Below are positions 30,661 to 42,893 of a stretch of 64,000 nucleotides of DNA, one piece after another (position 1 is the first letter of the stretch; every line of letters begins with the position of its first letter). The notes beneath the pieces are model-generated. The model worked only from the letters and a program-made list of their open reading frames with translations. It was not told where the DNA came from and ran no database searches. The DNA lies in the NCBI GenBank assembly GCA_947069175.1, contig CAMTDV010000019.1, positions 74,213,358 to 74,277,357 on the forward strand, written 5' to 3'. Both the position numbers and the translations under genes were made by a program. Source of the stretch: Scalesia atractyloides (Eukaryota > Streptophyta > Magnoliopsida > Asterales > Asteraceae).

Positions 30661-31949
30661 AGAGTAAATTACAAGTTTTGTCCTTTATGTTTACACCAAA
30701 TTGCAGGCGGTGTCCTTATTTCCAAAAGTTTACAAGCGCTGTCCTTAAGCTTCCAAAATCTTGCACGTTATGTTCTTTAGGCTAAACGCAGTTAGATTTT
30801 TTGGTTAAATCTGATCATATACAAGGTACATGAGGGTATTTTCTCTTAAAGGGCTATTCTGTAAAATAATTTGTGTTTAGGGACTAGATTATAAAAAATA
30901 AAAAGATTTTAAAAAAGAAAAAATATGCCCTTCTCTCTCTACATGCCTTCTCCTCTCTCTTGTTGCAGAAAACTCCACTCCATCAAAAAACTCGTCGGGC
31001 CTGCGATTTTTCCGGCAAATCTTCGATCTGCTCCTCCGTCTTCTCCATGGTGGAGACGGTGGTGGTTACTGATAAACAAGGAACAAGTTCACTTCTGGGA
31101 GGCTTGAGCACTGGCTGGCTAGGGTTCTTTCTGTTAATGGCGTTCGAGGGTAAAAAGCTGATAAACAATCCTAATGGTACTTTCTTCTTCAACTTGGATG
31201 TTAGCTCGGTCAATTTTGATCCCTTTTTGTCTTTTATCTTGTTTTGAGTTCTGGTGATTTTAATTTCATTTCATTTTTAAACGAAAATCAATTACTGTAT
31301 GATAGAAACAAAATAAACCATGTGAAATGAAGCTTAAAAATGTTGAAGTGCTGATGATTTTGTAGTGAATTTTTTTATATGACTTTAATACGAAAGGATT
31401 GTGTAGATGATTACCATACTGTATGATAGAAACAAAACAAATCGTGGTGGGTTTAGTGGTGGTATTTGCTGATTTGGGTGGTTTGCAGGTCCTTGGGATT
31501 AGGGTTCCAGTGGGGGTGGTGGGTTTAATGGTGTTGGTTGCTGATTTGGGTTATTGCAGGTTGGGGTTAGGGTTCTGGTCGGGTTGATGGTGGAGACGGT
31601 GGCGGTGGTAGTCTGGTAGAGAGAAAGTAGTTGTGGCGGTAGGGGGTGAAGGTGATTGTGGTGGTGTGTTAATGGAGGTGGGGGTGAAGGAGAGAGACAG
31701 AGACGGTGGTGGTGATATTTTTTTTTAAAATATTTTGTTTTAGTTTTTTAAATAATATTAAATAAATAGGTAAAAAGACTAAAATACACTTGTGTAATCT
31801 GATTTAACTAAAAAATCTAACTAGGTTTGGCCTAAAGAACATAACGTGCAAGATTTTGGAAAGGTTAAGGACACCGCCTGTACACTTAAAAAAAAGACAG
31901 CGCCTGTAATTTGATGTAAACATGAAGGACAAAACTTATAATTTACTCT
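30661..31949. mobile_element. Non-autonomous Mutator-like element 1 (possible Pack-MULE)
   Basis: Terminal inverted repeats of roughly 150 bp, imperfect (AGAGTAAATTACAAGTTTTG at the left; inverted AACTTATAATTTACTCT at the right), flank a 1.29-kb body. A 7-bp duplication TTAATTT lies outside both ends, perhaps 9 bp with mismatches. There is no transposase. The body is GC-richer than its surroundings, with open stretches (30925-31245) and repeated GGTGG and TTAGGGTTC motifs, which could be captured gene sequence. Confidence 0.65.
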
Positions 31950-32385
31950 TTAATTTATGTGATAACACTAATACAACTTAAAGCAAATCAATCTCGTATC
32001 AATCCGGTTCCCATCATCCAACTTCTCCCATCCATCCAATGCAAGATTGGACATAAAATGACCTCATACACACCTTATTTTATAGCCATCTCTTGCAACA
32101 AGACCTACTTATCTTTCACTTCTTCACCAAAAACAGACCTCAAGAGCTAAAACCACCAACATCAAATACCTTAGGGTTCAACTTTAAAAACACCAAAAGT
32201 TTAGGGATTAACATTTAGAATCACTATTACCAACCCACTTCCCACTTCTTCCACACCACACACCCTTTACACCATTGTACAACATGCATAAAAACTTGTA
32301 CCCTTGTACAACAATAAATGCAAAGACTCCCCTTTAAATAACTAAACTTGCTCGGACACCGAAACCCTAGGCGCGTGCGATCCAA

Positions 32386-34635
32386 ATGGGGACGGAAGGA
32401 TCAACGGTTGTCGGTGAGTTCTAATCATTCGTAAACCTCCGTTATCGTTATCTGAATCTGTAATTTGTTGCTATTCGATCTGATTATACTGTTTGTTTGT
32501 GTGGTTTGAAGTTCTAGGGTTTTGAATTTGTTCATGTTTGTTAGGTTAGGGAACTCTAGGGTTATTAGTTTGCTAGATTGTTGAGAATATTTGGTGGATT
32601 CAAATTCCTTTTGCTTATAGTTGGTTCTATGCTGCTAGATTGGAGTCAACATTTGGTTTATAGTCAGGATGCAGTATTTATGTTCTGGAGTGGAATAGTA
32701 TTAGGCGGTTTTGTGGTTCGAAAAGGTGCGAAGGGCGCCTAGGCATTTAGATCCCGAAAGCTTAGTCGTGACTCGTGAGGTGAGCGCTATAGGTACGCGA
32801 GTCATTGCTGTATATACAACTAGGGCTGCAAATGAACCGAACGCTTAGCAAACTATTCGTGAACCGTCCAACGGGAAGATCATTTGTGTTCGGTCATTTA
32901 TGTTCATGAACGTTAGGTAATGTGTTCGTTTATGTTCGATAGTTCATTAGGGTTTTTATTTCTTACATTTTATTTGAATCCTTTAAAGTTCCATCTAATA
33001 AAATATTTTATAAATATTAGTGTCTGTTTATGTTCATAAACGTTTATTTATGTTTGTTTGCCTTTGTTTGTGATCGTTGCGTTTGTTTGTGTTCATTGCA
33101 TTCATTTGTGTTTGTTACCTAAAATTAAAGAACGAACACGGACATGAGTACGTTCATTTCCTTAATGAACGAACACGTACATGAAATCTTGTTCGGCAAG
33201 TGTTCGTGATTAGTTCGTGAACACATCGATTTCCTTAACAAACGAACACGTTCCGTTCCTTTACAGCCCTATACACAACCAAAAGCTACGTCTCTTTTAC
33301 ATGTCAGCATTTTCATCAAGTAAACAATATATAATCTTTTTATCATTTTTTGTCATTTTAAATGTGAGCCTCCTCAACGTTATAATTTTGACTAGTTTTG
33401 GCCCACGTGTACTTAAAGCGCCGCCTCAAGGTCCTGATGAATTTTTCTGATCCCCTCGCGTGTCATTTTAAAACCAAAGAGCGTTCATTTGGAACAGTTT
33501 TAGGGTGCCTTTTTAGTTATTTATGTTTTTTTTTGGCAATTAGAGGTTTGTGTTATAGTAAAGATCTAAACTTAAATCAACATTTAAAGAGCAAAGAGAC
33601 AAAATACCTTTTGTAATTTAGCAAGAGGGCATTCCCATGTGAATAATGGGTTGAATATTTTAATTAACTTTGGCATGATTGTGCTGACTTACGGGTTGAA
33701 TATTTTAATTAACTTTGGCATGATTGTGCTGACTTACATATGAGCATATGAATAATATACACATCAGTTCATTAGATAATATACTGTTGTTGTGGTTAAT
33801 GTTTTATAAACTGTTATGTGTTTTTTCATCCGTTAATGATGTTTAACATGAAATTGACTACAATATAGTTCCACGGAGCTTTAGATTACTAGAAGAGCTC
33901 GAAAGAGGAGAAAAAGGAATCGGTGATGGAACCGTAAGCTATGGAATGGATGATGCTGATGACGTGTACATGCAATCATGGACCGGGACTATCATCGGTC
34001 CGTCTAATGTTAGTTTTCTTAAAATCTTTTTTCCCTCATCTTAATTGTTCAAATGCACGTTTACATAAAAAAATATGATGTATTTGATTTCGTTGTTGTT
34101 ACATGTCAGACTGTTCATGAAGGGCGCATATATCAGCTGAAACTAATTTGTGGTCTCGAGTATCCTGAAAAACCACCAAGTGTGAAATTTCAATCATGCA
34201 TTAACATGACCTGTGTGAATCTGGAGACGGGTGTGGTGTGTACTATTCTCCTCGTTAAACTTTCAATACTTACATGATATGTATGTAAATAATATCATGT
34301 GGTGTAAATTTAACAGGTTGAACCATCTATTTTCCCCATGCTTGCTGATTGGAAACGAGAGTATACAATGGAGGACATATTAACGCGACTCAAGAAAGAA
34401 ATGGCCTCCCCGCAAAACAGAAAACTCACGCAACCTCCTGAAGGTGCGTTTAACGTTTTCTTTTTAATCTTTATTTCTCGACCGTCTTGTTACGGGTAAA
34501 ACATTAAAATGCATGCCAATAAAAGAAACTGATACGACATATTTAATGTTTTTTTGTTTGTTGCATTTTGTTACAGGAAATGATGAGGGGCGGGTGGACC
34601 CGAAGGGACTAGTGCTGAGGTGTTGTATTATGTAA
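32386..34635 (+). CDS. UEV1: Ubiquitin-conjugating enzyme E2 variant, UEV1/MMZ type with CaaX tail
   Basis: Five exons: 32386-32413, 33869-34008, 34110-34235, 34317-34443, 34577-34635. All introns are GT-AG and the exons total 480 nt, giving 159 residues. Motifs include VVVPRSFRLLEELE, GDGTVSYGM, SWTGTIIGP, YPEKPP and REYTMEDIL, which are diagnostic of plant UEV1 (MMZ). UEV1 has the E2 fold without the catalytic cysteine and pairs with UBC13 to build Lys63-linked ubiquitin chains in DNA-damage tolerance and signalling. The C-terminus ends RCCIM, a CaaX box (C-C-I-M), as in the prenylated UEV1A/B forms, so membrane anchoring is likely. Intron 1 (1455 bp) holds a hAT MITE and a 45-bp tandem repeat. 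The first codons sit in a short exon typical of the family. The gene appears intact. Confidence 0.93.
32821..33271. mobile_element. hAT-type MITE in UEV1 intron 1
   Basis: Ends TAGGGCTGCAAATGAACCG and, inverted, TTTACAGCCCTA, flanked by an 8-bp duplication with one difference (TATACAAC at 32813-32820, TACACAAC at 33272-33279). It is 451 bp, non-coding and rich in GTTCGTGAAC-like motifs near both ends. Confidence 0.8.
33648..33737. repeat. Perfect 45-bp tandem duplication in UEV1 intron 1
   Basis: GGGTTGAATATTTTAATTAA and the following bases to GACTTAC are repeated exactly at 33648 and 33693. Confidence 0.9.
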
Positions 34636-36586
34636 GTAAAGCATCTAGGATGCGATTATTATAACGTATATAGTTACCTAAATTAACTGAATCCTGCCTG
34701 TTATGCTGGTTAAATATGATCATCATAATGGTTAATGTCCCAATGTCAAAAGAATGCATTGGCTATTATTATGAATATTGCCTGCTGAGAGAATGAAAGG
34801 CTTGTTAATTGTTATGCTACCGAGAATGCTTACACGAAAGAAGATCCGGCTTGATACAAAGGAACCCAGTTTGAAGCATGAAATTGGGTTCTGTATCGCT
34901 AAATACGGTCTGGTCGCTAAATACTCTGGTATTTTCCCCTTAAAGAGAGTTGTATTAGTTTTCTATTACCAACTGGATTGTATATCATTAAACATATCCT
35001 CATTTGTTGGTATCAATATGGTTCCATTTGTCACTTTCAACTTGGGTTTGCTTACATCGAAGATAAATCATCGTTAACTAAACGTTAATAATAAATAAAT
35101 CTCTTTATTGTCCCGCATATACGCTTTTACCCTTCACACCACTTTTAATTTTTTTAATCCCGTTACATTTTTTGAACGACAAATGTTTCTTCTACTATAT
35201 AGCTACCAATAATTATAAACTTTACATGGAGGCTAAAATTTCATTACATATCCAGATAAATTCGTGTAGTGAATTTTCATGTTACTTCTGTATGGAAAGA
35301 AATCAAGTGACATACCTTTTAGCTTTCTTACTATCTAGCTTTGTAAGTGGTTAATTCAAGGCAAGAGCACAGGTAGTCAAAATTAACAGGTTTCATAATT
35401 AAACTAGGTCGAATATTTGAAAAGAGTTTATTATACTAAAATGAAATAATAAATTGTGATTTTCTCGTTAGTGTTAAATAAAAGAACTATCATATCTTGA
35501 GGAAACAAAATATGAATCTGGTGTGGTATTAACTTAATATGAATCTACATATGATATGATATAGCACAATGAATGTTATTGACAAGAAAAGTTCAAATAT
35601 TTTTATTGTTTTTATCAAAGTATAGGATATTTATCACGAAGACGAATATAAAAAGGATGTTACTCAACCAACGAATGGGTTAATAATATCTGTTTTATGC
35701 TGGATGTTATGTAGATATTCATTCAAACATGCTAACGCATTACATATATCGCACAACGTAGCACTTGAGAGGTGGATAATATTTTGGAAACTTAATCTTG
35801 CCAAATAAGTGGTGACCTTTGACAGTACTAGACGGTCAGACTACAATATCGTAGCTGCTTTAGTTTGCTAACTAGTTTTATGCCTTGTCCGCGTTGGGGC
35901 GTTAAGCCGAATATTTCTCAGATTCATAATATGTACTCATGTGTTTTGGTTGCTTGTACATATTACTCGTAACACGATCTCAATAAAATTTACATTGAGT
36001 CAATCAATTAAAACAGAACACTACCACCGTTTTGCTAAAAAATAAACTAAAACAATGGCAAACCGTAATTACGAACTGGCGAAAATTCTAATTTGTCAAG
36101 ATCAATGAGGGAGTGTCAACCAGCTATCTGCCACGAATAAAAATAAATGGACTCAACCAATTAAAACAAAACACTATCATAGTTTTGCTAAAAAAAACTA
36201 AAGTGATGACTGTATTTTAAACTAAAGGCAAAATCGTAATTTGTCAGAGCTAATAAGGGAGTGCCAGACAAATACCTAGCACTAACGATGACAATGACAA
36301 ACCTATAATTTTTAATAGAGAACAAAGTATTTTGCTGTAACCACCAATTTCTTACCTTTATCGGCTAGGAGCAGGGGCGAAGTTAGACTTGTGAAAAAAG
36401 GTTCTCCCGCACCTGATGGACTGTTTTTATTTTATATAAAAAGAATCCGATCGTTCCCAAACAAATTTTGACATTGATCCTCATGAAAATAATGACAACG
36501 GTTCACAAGAATTTTCTTTTAAAATTTTCTAAATATAAACCTATTATCCTATATATAAAAAAAGTTGAGGGAATAGTGCCAGGCAA
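34636..36586. other. Non-coding DNA downstream of UEV1
   Basis: The first few hundred bases are presumably 3' UTR and flank of UEV1; the open frame 34778-35077 has no recognisable domain. From about 35870 the sequence matches 41848 onward (CTAGTTTTATGCC, then CGATCTCAATAAAA), a dispersed repeat I cannot classify. GGGAGTGTCA or GGGAGTGCCA motifs recur at about 36110 and 36247. Confidence 0.5.
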
Positions 36587-36595
36587 TATATACAA

Positions 36596-37615
36596 GGGTT
36601 TTTTTATATATTTCCACATCCTAAGTTGGCTTATTACGTATTTCCGCAAACAAAACAAAAAACAATTACATATTTCCCTCCTAACCCATATATATTACAT
36701 ATTTCTCTTTTTCATTAAAATTACTCTTAGAATGACCGTCTTACCCTTAATGAACTATTAAATGAATATATACATATTTCTTATTTCTAATTTACATATT
36801 TCCCCAATTAACGTGGTATTTCCTCAATTCTTCTACTTGTTAACTTACCAAAAGTTCCCGTCAACATAGACTTTGCAAGGAATCATGTAACTGAAAGTTC
36901 TTCAAGGTATGCATACTTTGATAATCAGGTATGTTTGAATCCATTGATGAATCTTCGTTAATGGCAGCTCAAAGAGATGGTGGCAGCCATAGATATAATG
37001 GTTAAAGGTGTTTACTTTTCATTAATATATTTTCTTGTTAAACTTTAAAGAAATTTCCTTTCTCTTTTACATGTTATATTACGAAGTCGTGCAGATAGTT
37101 CAGTTTAGTTTAGATAAACAATAAAGTGACAATCCTTTTACCTCCCTTTCAAGTTTCTTGATTGGAATATCGCAAGTTGTAGCTTTTCATTGTAAATAAA
37201 GTTTATTTTGAGATATAGTGGATTTTACACTATAAATCAATAAAAAACCAATACCAATAATAATACCAAATTATCATTAATAACAAACACAAACTTTCAA
37301 CCATAAAATTAAAAAGGTTGTAATATATTTTATAAAAAAAATAAAAATAAATGATTTAAGAGTAGCAAGTAAAAGAATTGGAAAAATACTACATGAATTG
37401 GGAAATATGTAATTATTGATGATATTAGAAAGCAGAAATATGTAAATATTCTTTATATAGTTCATTAAGGATAAAAAAGTCATTCTAAGAGTAATTTTAA
37501 TGAAAAGGGAAAATATGTAATATATAGGTTAGAGAGGGGAAATATGTAATTATTTTTTTTGTTTGGGGAAATACGTAATAAGCCAGCTTAAGAGGGGGAA
37601 ATATGTAAAAAACCC
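36596..37615. mobile_element. Non-autonomous Mutator-like element 2
   Basis: Long imperfect terminal inverted repeats (about 200 bp) start GGGTTTTTTTATATATTTCC at the left and, inverted, GGGTTTTTTACATATTTCC at the right. They share GGCTTATTACGTATTTCC and ATTACTCTTAGAATGAC. A perfect 9-bp duplication TATATACAA flanks it (36587-36595, 37616-37624), the Mutator signature. It has no transposase. Confidence 0.85.
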
Positions 37616-37677
37616 TATATACAAAAAGAAGTTGGAGAAATAGTGCCAGACAGCTGTCTGACACTTCTCCGTTGTTC

Positions 37678-37965
37678 TAATCAATTTACGATTTTATCAT
37701 CAGTTTAAAATTACAATTCCGTCCTCATTTAAAAATTACGGTTTTGCCCTCAGTTCAAAATAAAATTATGTTTTTGTCTCTAGCTTAAAATAACGATTTT
37801 GTCCCCATTTCAAAAATTACTTTTTCGCCCTGAGTTTAAAATTACCATTTTTGCCTCCGGTTCAAATAAAATTATGCTTTTGCTTGCAGCTAAAGATTAC
37901 AATTTTGCCCTAAGTTTAAAATCTTGGCTTTGCCTCCAGTTTAAAATAAAATGATGGTTTAGCAC
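37678..37965. repeat. Degenerate repeats of about 30 bp
   Basis: Around nine loose copies of TTACGATTTTGCCCTCAGTT followed by TAAAATAAAA. Related single copies occur at about 36050 and 36230. The unit resembles the common plant low-complexity type and codes for nothing. Confidence 0.6.
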
Positions 37966-39380
37966 AATGACTGTTCAAAATAAAATTACAACATGTCGCG
38001 TTAGAACATGTCATATAAAAAGAGTTATTGTGGTTTGAGTCAAAGCGGGTTCGGGTTAACACAGCTTCGGGACAGAACATGTCACATAATATTTAAATAT
38101 TTATGAATTAGTTAAATTTAACATTATTATTTTAATTTCTTTTATTCATTTTTCTTTTAATAATACGTGTCTAATAGTACATATTGGTCGTTTTACTTAC
38201 ACATTCCGCTAATATGAAAACCTAGCAAACCCCATAGAGGAATGCGGGCTCCATTGCTAGTAGTTGTTTATGAGCATACTTGGGTTTTCTCATATAACTT
38301 TTAAGATAAGATGTTTATTCAATTCCGGGTATGCCAACATGACATGCTTATTTTATTTACGTCTTGATATAAATTTGTTCGCAAATCGAGTTCTGATTCG
38401 TAATGTGTAAGTAACTGATACACAAACGTACATCGGTACATGCTTTTTTGTTTTTTTAAAATTGACGTTGATTTCCGATTTAGCTATTCTAATTCCGAAT
38501 ATACCGTTACGACGTTCTAATATTTTTTTATAAAATTCCGACTATGTCGTTGAGACGTGCCTATTTTTATCTACATATCTATATAAATTTCTTAGAACCG
38601 AGTTGTGAATACAAAATTCCAAGTTAGCGAAGCACAAACGTACATGTCATCAAAGTTGTCTTGCGATTTAATTTTTTCTTTATATAAAGTGATGCCATTT
38701 ACCATTTTCGTCATTCTATTCTACTAATATAATATAACGTTTTATGGAATTTGGAATATATCGTGCGACGTGCATAAATTTATCTACGATTCGATAAAAG
38801 TTTTATTAGAACGGATCTAATATAGCTGATTTTTTGTACTTTCCCATGAAGAACCGAATAACAACAGTACAATATATTCGTTTTATTGTTATCTCGACGT
38901 GATGGTATAAAGTTTATTGAAAGCCGAGTTGTGTTTGCAATGGAATATTTTCTTAGTATCATAGACTATTACGAGTGTCAGTACGGATGTTACGGTAACG
39001 GACGCCTTGTCTTCGTTTTTATATTTTTAATCAGTGTAAAACACATGTTAACATACTCTTATGTCTTATGCAGTTTTTTTTCGATTACAATAACGAGTGA
39101 CGATTTCGTTCTCATGCTCTAACGAACTAAACCGCTTCGAAACGCGAGAAATCACACTAGTATCCTTTACTTTCAAGTTACTCTTTTAATATTTATCCAT
39201 TTCTCCCCACTTCTCTACTGAGCTACTACGTGTCCACACGTGTCCCATCACCGTCAAACCCCCTCCACTTTTGTAGAAACTCGATTTCCTGACTCCCACA
39301 ATCTCACTCTTGTCGTTATCAACACCAAATCTAGGGTTTCTTCTTTCCTAACATCATCCTCTCAAATCACTCCGGTAACA
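37966..39380. other. Non-coding DNA
   Basis: I see no gene. Two short stretches repeat locally (GACAGAACATGTCA or GTTAGAACATGTCATA near 38000 and 38075; AATTCCGAATAT..CGTT.CGACGT near 38490 and 38535). The region from about 39240 looks like the 5' flank and UTR of the BAP31-like pseudogene. Confidence 0.5.
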
Positions 39381-39749
39381 ATGGCGTTACAATGGGCCGT
39401 CCTGGGATTCGCTGCGGTCGCCAAAGCCGCCATGGTCCTCTTACTAACCCTTCCGGGCCTCGGCCCGGTTCGAAAGGGTTTAGTTTCTGTCATCCGTAAC
39501 ATCCTCAAACCTTTGCTGTCCATCGTCCCGTTTTGCCTCTTTTTGTCCTTGGATATCTACTGAAGTCAGAATCGGGACTTGCAAGTCGGCTGATTCGTGT
39601 ACCCCAACCGAGTACCTGCGACACCAGAAATCCATCATGAAGAGCCAGCGTAACATGTTGTTGATTGTTATGGGGTTGGTGTTTTATTGGATGTTGTTAA
39701 GATGGAACAGTTGAATAGTAGGGTGGAGAAGTTGAAGAACCGGGATTGA
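39381..39749 (+). pseudogene. BAP31-like ER membrane protein pseudogene
   Basis: From ATG 39381 the frame begins MALQWAVLGFAAVAKAAMVL and continues with PLLSIVPFCLFLSLDIY, which match plant BAP31-like proteins (three-helix ER membrane proteins). TGA at 39561-39563 follows where the family has a tryptophan codon, after loss of a base. The sequence continues in other frames with recognisable pieces (TEYLRHQKSIMKSQRNMLL, then FYWML, and a coiled-coil end EQLNSRVEKLKNRD) to a stop near 39749. The loop between helices 2 and 3 and the part after helix 3 are shortened. There are no introns, so it may be a processed copy. It is not functional as it stands. Confidence 0.75.
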
Positions 39750-42379
39750 ATGTGTGATGAATTGTTGTTATGAATGGATTTATGTTAAGTTAAGAACATG
39801 TTTTGTCTCGTTTACTTTGTTTGAGACACTTGAGTGTTTGTGCTTTAAATGGCTTTCTAATTTGAATAGATCCGATGATAGATATAGTTCATGTTTGTGT
39901 TGAAATTTGAAATCAACAAGGGAAAGCCCCATATAGTCACATTTTTACTTTTGGCCTTGTTTTTTAATTTTACTTTTTCACATTTAAATTTAGGCCTTAA
40001 TAAATTGGTAAGTTTTTTTTCTTCTCATTTAACCATTTACATAATAAACTTTACATTTTTCTTGTTCAAATTTGTAGGTTACAAGTCAATGTTAACTCGC
40101 GCATTGCAGCGGGAGTCAAACTAAGCCGACAACGATGCAACTGTTGTAACCTGGTCAACTCCTTCCTCTCTGTCACTCTCTCTCTCTCTCTCCCCCATGC
40201 TTGCATTTAACCCATCCACCATGCTTAAAAGATTGTATCTAAGGAATTACAGAAACTCACACCAACCCAAGAAGTCACGTCTTCCTTTGTCTCTCTTGAA
40301 AAAACACACGGTAGCTACAAAGGCTGTTGCTTTTAATAAACACACAACACTCATGTAAACACCAAACTATGTTCTGCCCACATCTTTATTCCTCATGTAG
40401 TCATGTTTACCACATTATCCATATTACTCGCACAACAAACTAACCAATTCATACGTCAATTAACCTTCAAATCTCTTATAACATAAATAAACTAAGAAGG
40501 TAAACTTGTAGCAAAAGACTTCAGGTTTCTTACGTCCAACTGCAAAGGTAAAAAAACCCTTTTACCCCTGGACCACTTGATCTTTTGACCCGCAACCTAC
40601 TGTTCCGAAATGAACTCACGACCCGCAGCCTGTGTCACCTGTGACAACTCGATTAACCCAAAAAAGGCGTGGTTCCTAGGGTGTCTTCTATCTCTACAAT
40701 CTGCGATACAATCACATACTATATACAACTTTGTATCTATATATTCTTGTACATCATAAACTCTCAAATTCTTCTTGTTCTTCTTCCATTTTGTCGAGCC
40801 TGTCAATTTGTTACTAAAAATAACAAACACAACAATAATCAAGTTAATGGTTGATGATTGCGCCCATTTTGAGGGCCGATTTCAAAGTTGAAACCACAGA
40901 GGGAACAAACTGCCAATTCACAAATTTGATGAAAGTCAATTTTAGAGACCAAATGAACATAAAATTAACAAATTTTGGTGATTGCTTTTGTTCAAAATAA
41001 ACAAAACACGTTATGATCTAACTCCAATAAAACCATCACATTCAATTGTTTTTCTTCATTAGTTTAAACATTTTTTCCCTCAAGTAATTAAGAATTGGTT
41101 AAAGTGATCCATCTGCACCCGATTCTTTTCATCATTAGCAAACAAATCTGAACGATAAGCAACATATAATCAAAATAAAAAACGAATACATAAAACCTTA
41201 ATAAATCGAGGTGTTGAACGTCTTTCACATCGAACGAACCAAAATCGAATCCGTCGTCTACACCAAAATCATCCGATCATCGCCTGCAGCATAGCGGTTG
41301 AAGCAAAATCGAGCGAACCAAAGTCTGAAATCGTTGTCTTAATCTTTGTTCGAAATCAGGGTTTTAGGTGTAGACAACAGTTTGTTATCAAACATACTGC
41401 CGATTCACGAATTTGGACAATCTTAGAGACAAAATTGTAGAAACGTGCCAATTTAAATGATTATGACCGATGCATGATGAAGAAATGAAGAAGATCGCTT
41501 CAATGATGATATGATTATTTAGATTCGTCAAAGCTTCATGAATTACGTGTTCATAGGGTTATTATACTTGTTAGGATTTATCAAAGGGTTGTGACTTTTG
41601 ACTTTTGATGAAGTGGTGCATTAGTAAGAGAAGAGACGCACTTGTTGAGATTTGACATTATTCCTTTTTACTTTTGGTATGTGGTGGTGTTGTTGCGACG
41701 ATTATACATCACTCACACATTCATGTGAACGGTTACGATTCTCTTAAACGCAACTTTTAGTGCCTTCTGTATTATATAGTAATAATAGTAATAGTAATAG
41801 TAATTAATTGCACTGATTGAGTTCAATGGTGCTTCTCCTTGTATCTGACTAGTTTTATGCCCCATATTCGTTGCAAGGCGATAAATGGAATATTTCTAAA
41901 TTCGATAACATATAGATATGTGTTTTAGTTACTTGAACATACTACTCATAAGACGATCTCAATAAAAATTACATCAAGACATAGGTAAAAATGCGATCAT
42001 CATAGAGTAACTTTATTAAAGTCAAGGAGTAGTAGCGTTTGTCACGGTAGTAAGGGGAAATTGAAAGGCTAAAAGATGAAATACTAAAACGAATAAAGGT
42101 AGAAGGAATAAACATGTACAATATTAACGTTAAAGCAGAGGGAATAACCACTCATATAAACAAAATTAACTAATAAAAAAATCTTTTCTTTAAAAACAAA
42201 GGGGCTAAATGGTATATTAGCGAAGTTAAAGGTTTGAAAGTAGAATACAAAAGGCCATGGCCTAAGAGAGGGTGTCAGGCACTCCCTTATAATGTTTGTA
42301 ATATATAAGTTGCCTTTGTATTATATAAGTTGCCTGATACTATTCTCCTGATGATGATGATGTTTGTAGTATATATAAA
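39750..42379. other. Non-coding DNA
   Basis: I see no convincing gene. It contains a (TC)n tract at about 40164-40192, an ATA/GTA-rich trinucleotide tract at about 41780-41806, and from 41848 the second copy of the dispersed repeat also seen at 35870. The minus strand near 41100-41400 has the look of a plant 5' leader but no supported reading frame. Confidence 0.5.
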
Positions 42380-42881
42380 TGTTAAAATAACAATTCAATA
42401 TTTTTTTTATTTTTCTGTGTTTTTATTTCTTTTTATCTCTAATATTGTTTTATTTTTGTTTCATGAGTTTTGGGCTTAGAGAATGTTGCTGGTTGGGCTT
42501 GTTGCGGTCTTGGGCTATTGTTGCTGATAATGGGCTTCGCTGTGATGATGGGCTGCTATGCTGCTTAGGGTTTCTGGCCTGGCTATAGTTGCGTGTTATG
42601 TTCAGAGATCTAATTCAACACACATCTTCTCTGTTCGCTACTTTCTCCAGAACATTATGAATATTCTAGGGTTTTCATCAATCTCGTGAGCGTGTGAGAT
42701 CTTGTTGGTCTTTTCGATCATCAAATAGAGCAGATCATCATATTGATGATCTGCATAGGCTGAGAGGTTTTAATTCTTGTTGTTTCTAAGTCGGTAATTT
42801 GTGCCGATTAGTTCTTTGATTCCGTTTGTTTGGTCTGGAAGTTAATAAAGACTTTTTATCTTTGATATTGTGTTATTGACA
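42380..42881 (+). mobile_element. 5' LTR of copia element C
   Basis: This is 502 bp, starting TGTTAAAATAAC and ending TGTTATTGACA directly before a primer-binding site. The 3' LTR is not in the window, so the ends are assigned from the TG..CA rule and position. Confidence 0.7.
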
Positions 42882-42893
42882 TGGTATCAGAGC
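42882..42893 (+). promoter_or_regulatory. Primer-binding site of C (tRNA-iMet)
   Basis: TGGTATCAGAGC abuts the LTR end, the usual copia arrangement. Confidence 0.9.

Larger units (their letters stand above)
29735..32175. repeat. Segmental tandem duplication, second copy split by a Mutator-like element
   Basis: 29735-30050 (TAACAGTTTGTACCATTTATG; AACACTAATACAACTTAAAG; CATCCATCCAATGCAAGATT) is repeated as 30553-30660 plus 31950-32175. The second copy is interrupted exactly by the element 30661-31949. Without that insertion the period is about 815 bp. Confidence 0.8.

Noticed and set aside
34778..35077. Separate gene downstream of UEV1
   Set aside because: No domain or splice support. It probably belongs to the UEV1 3' flank.
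41100..41400. Minus-strand gene start with a plant-like leader
   Set aside because: It has leader-like composition but no reading frame or splice pattern that I could support.
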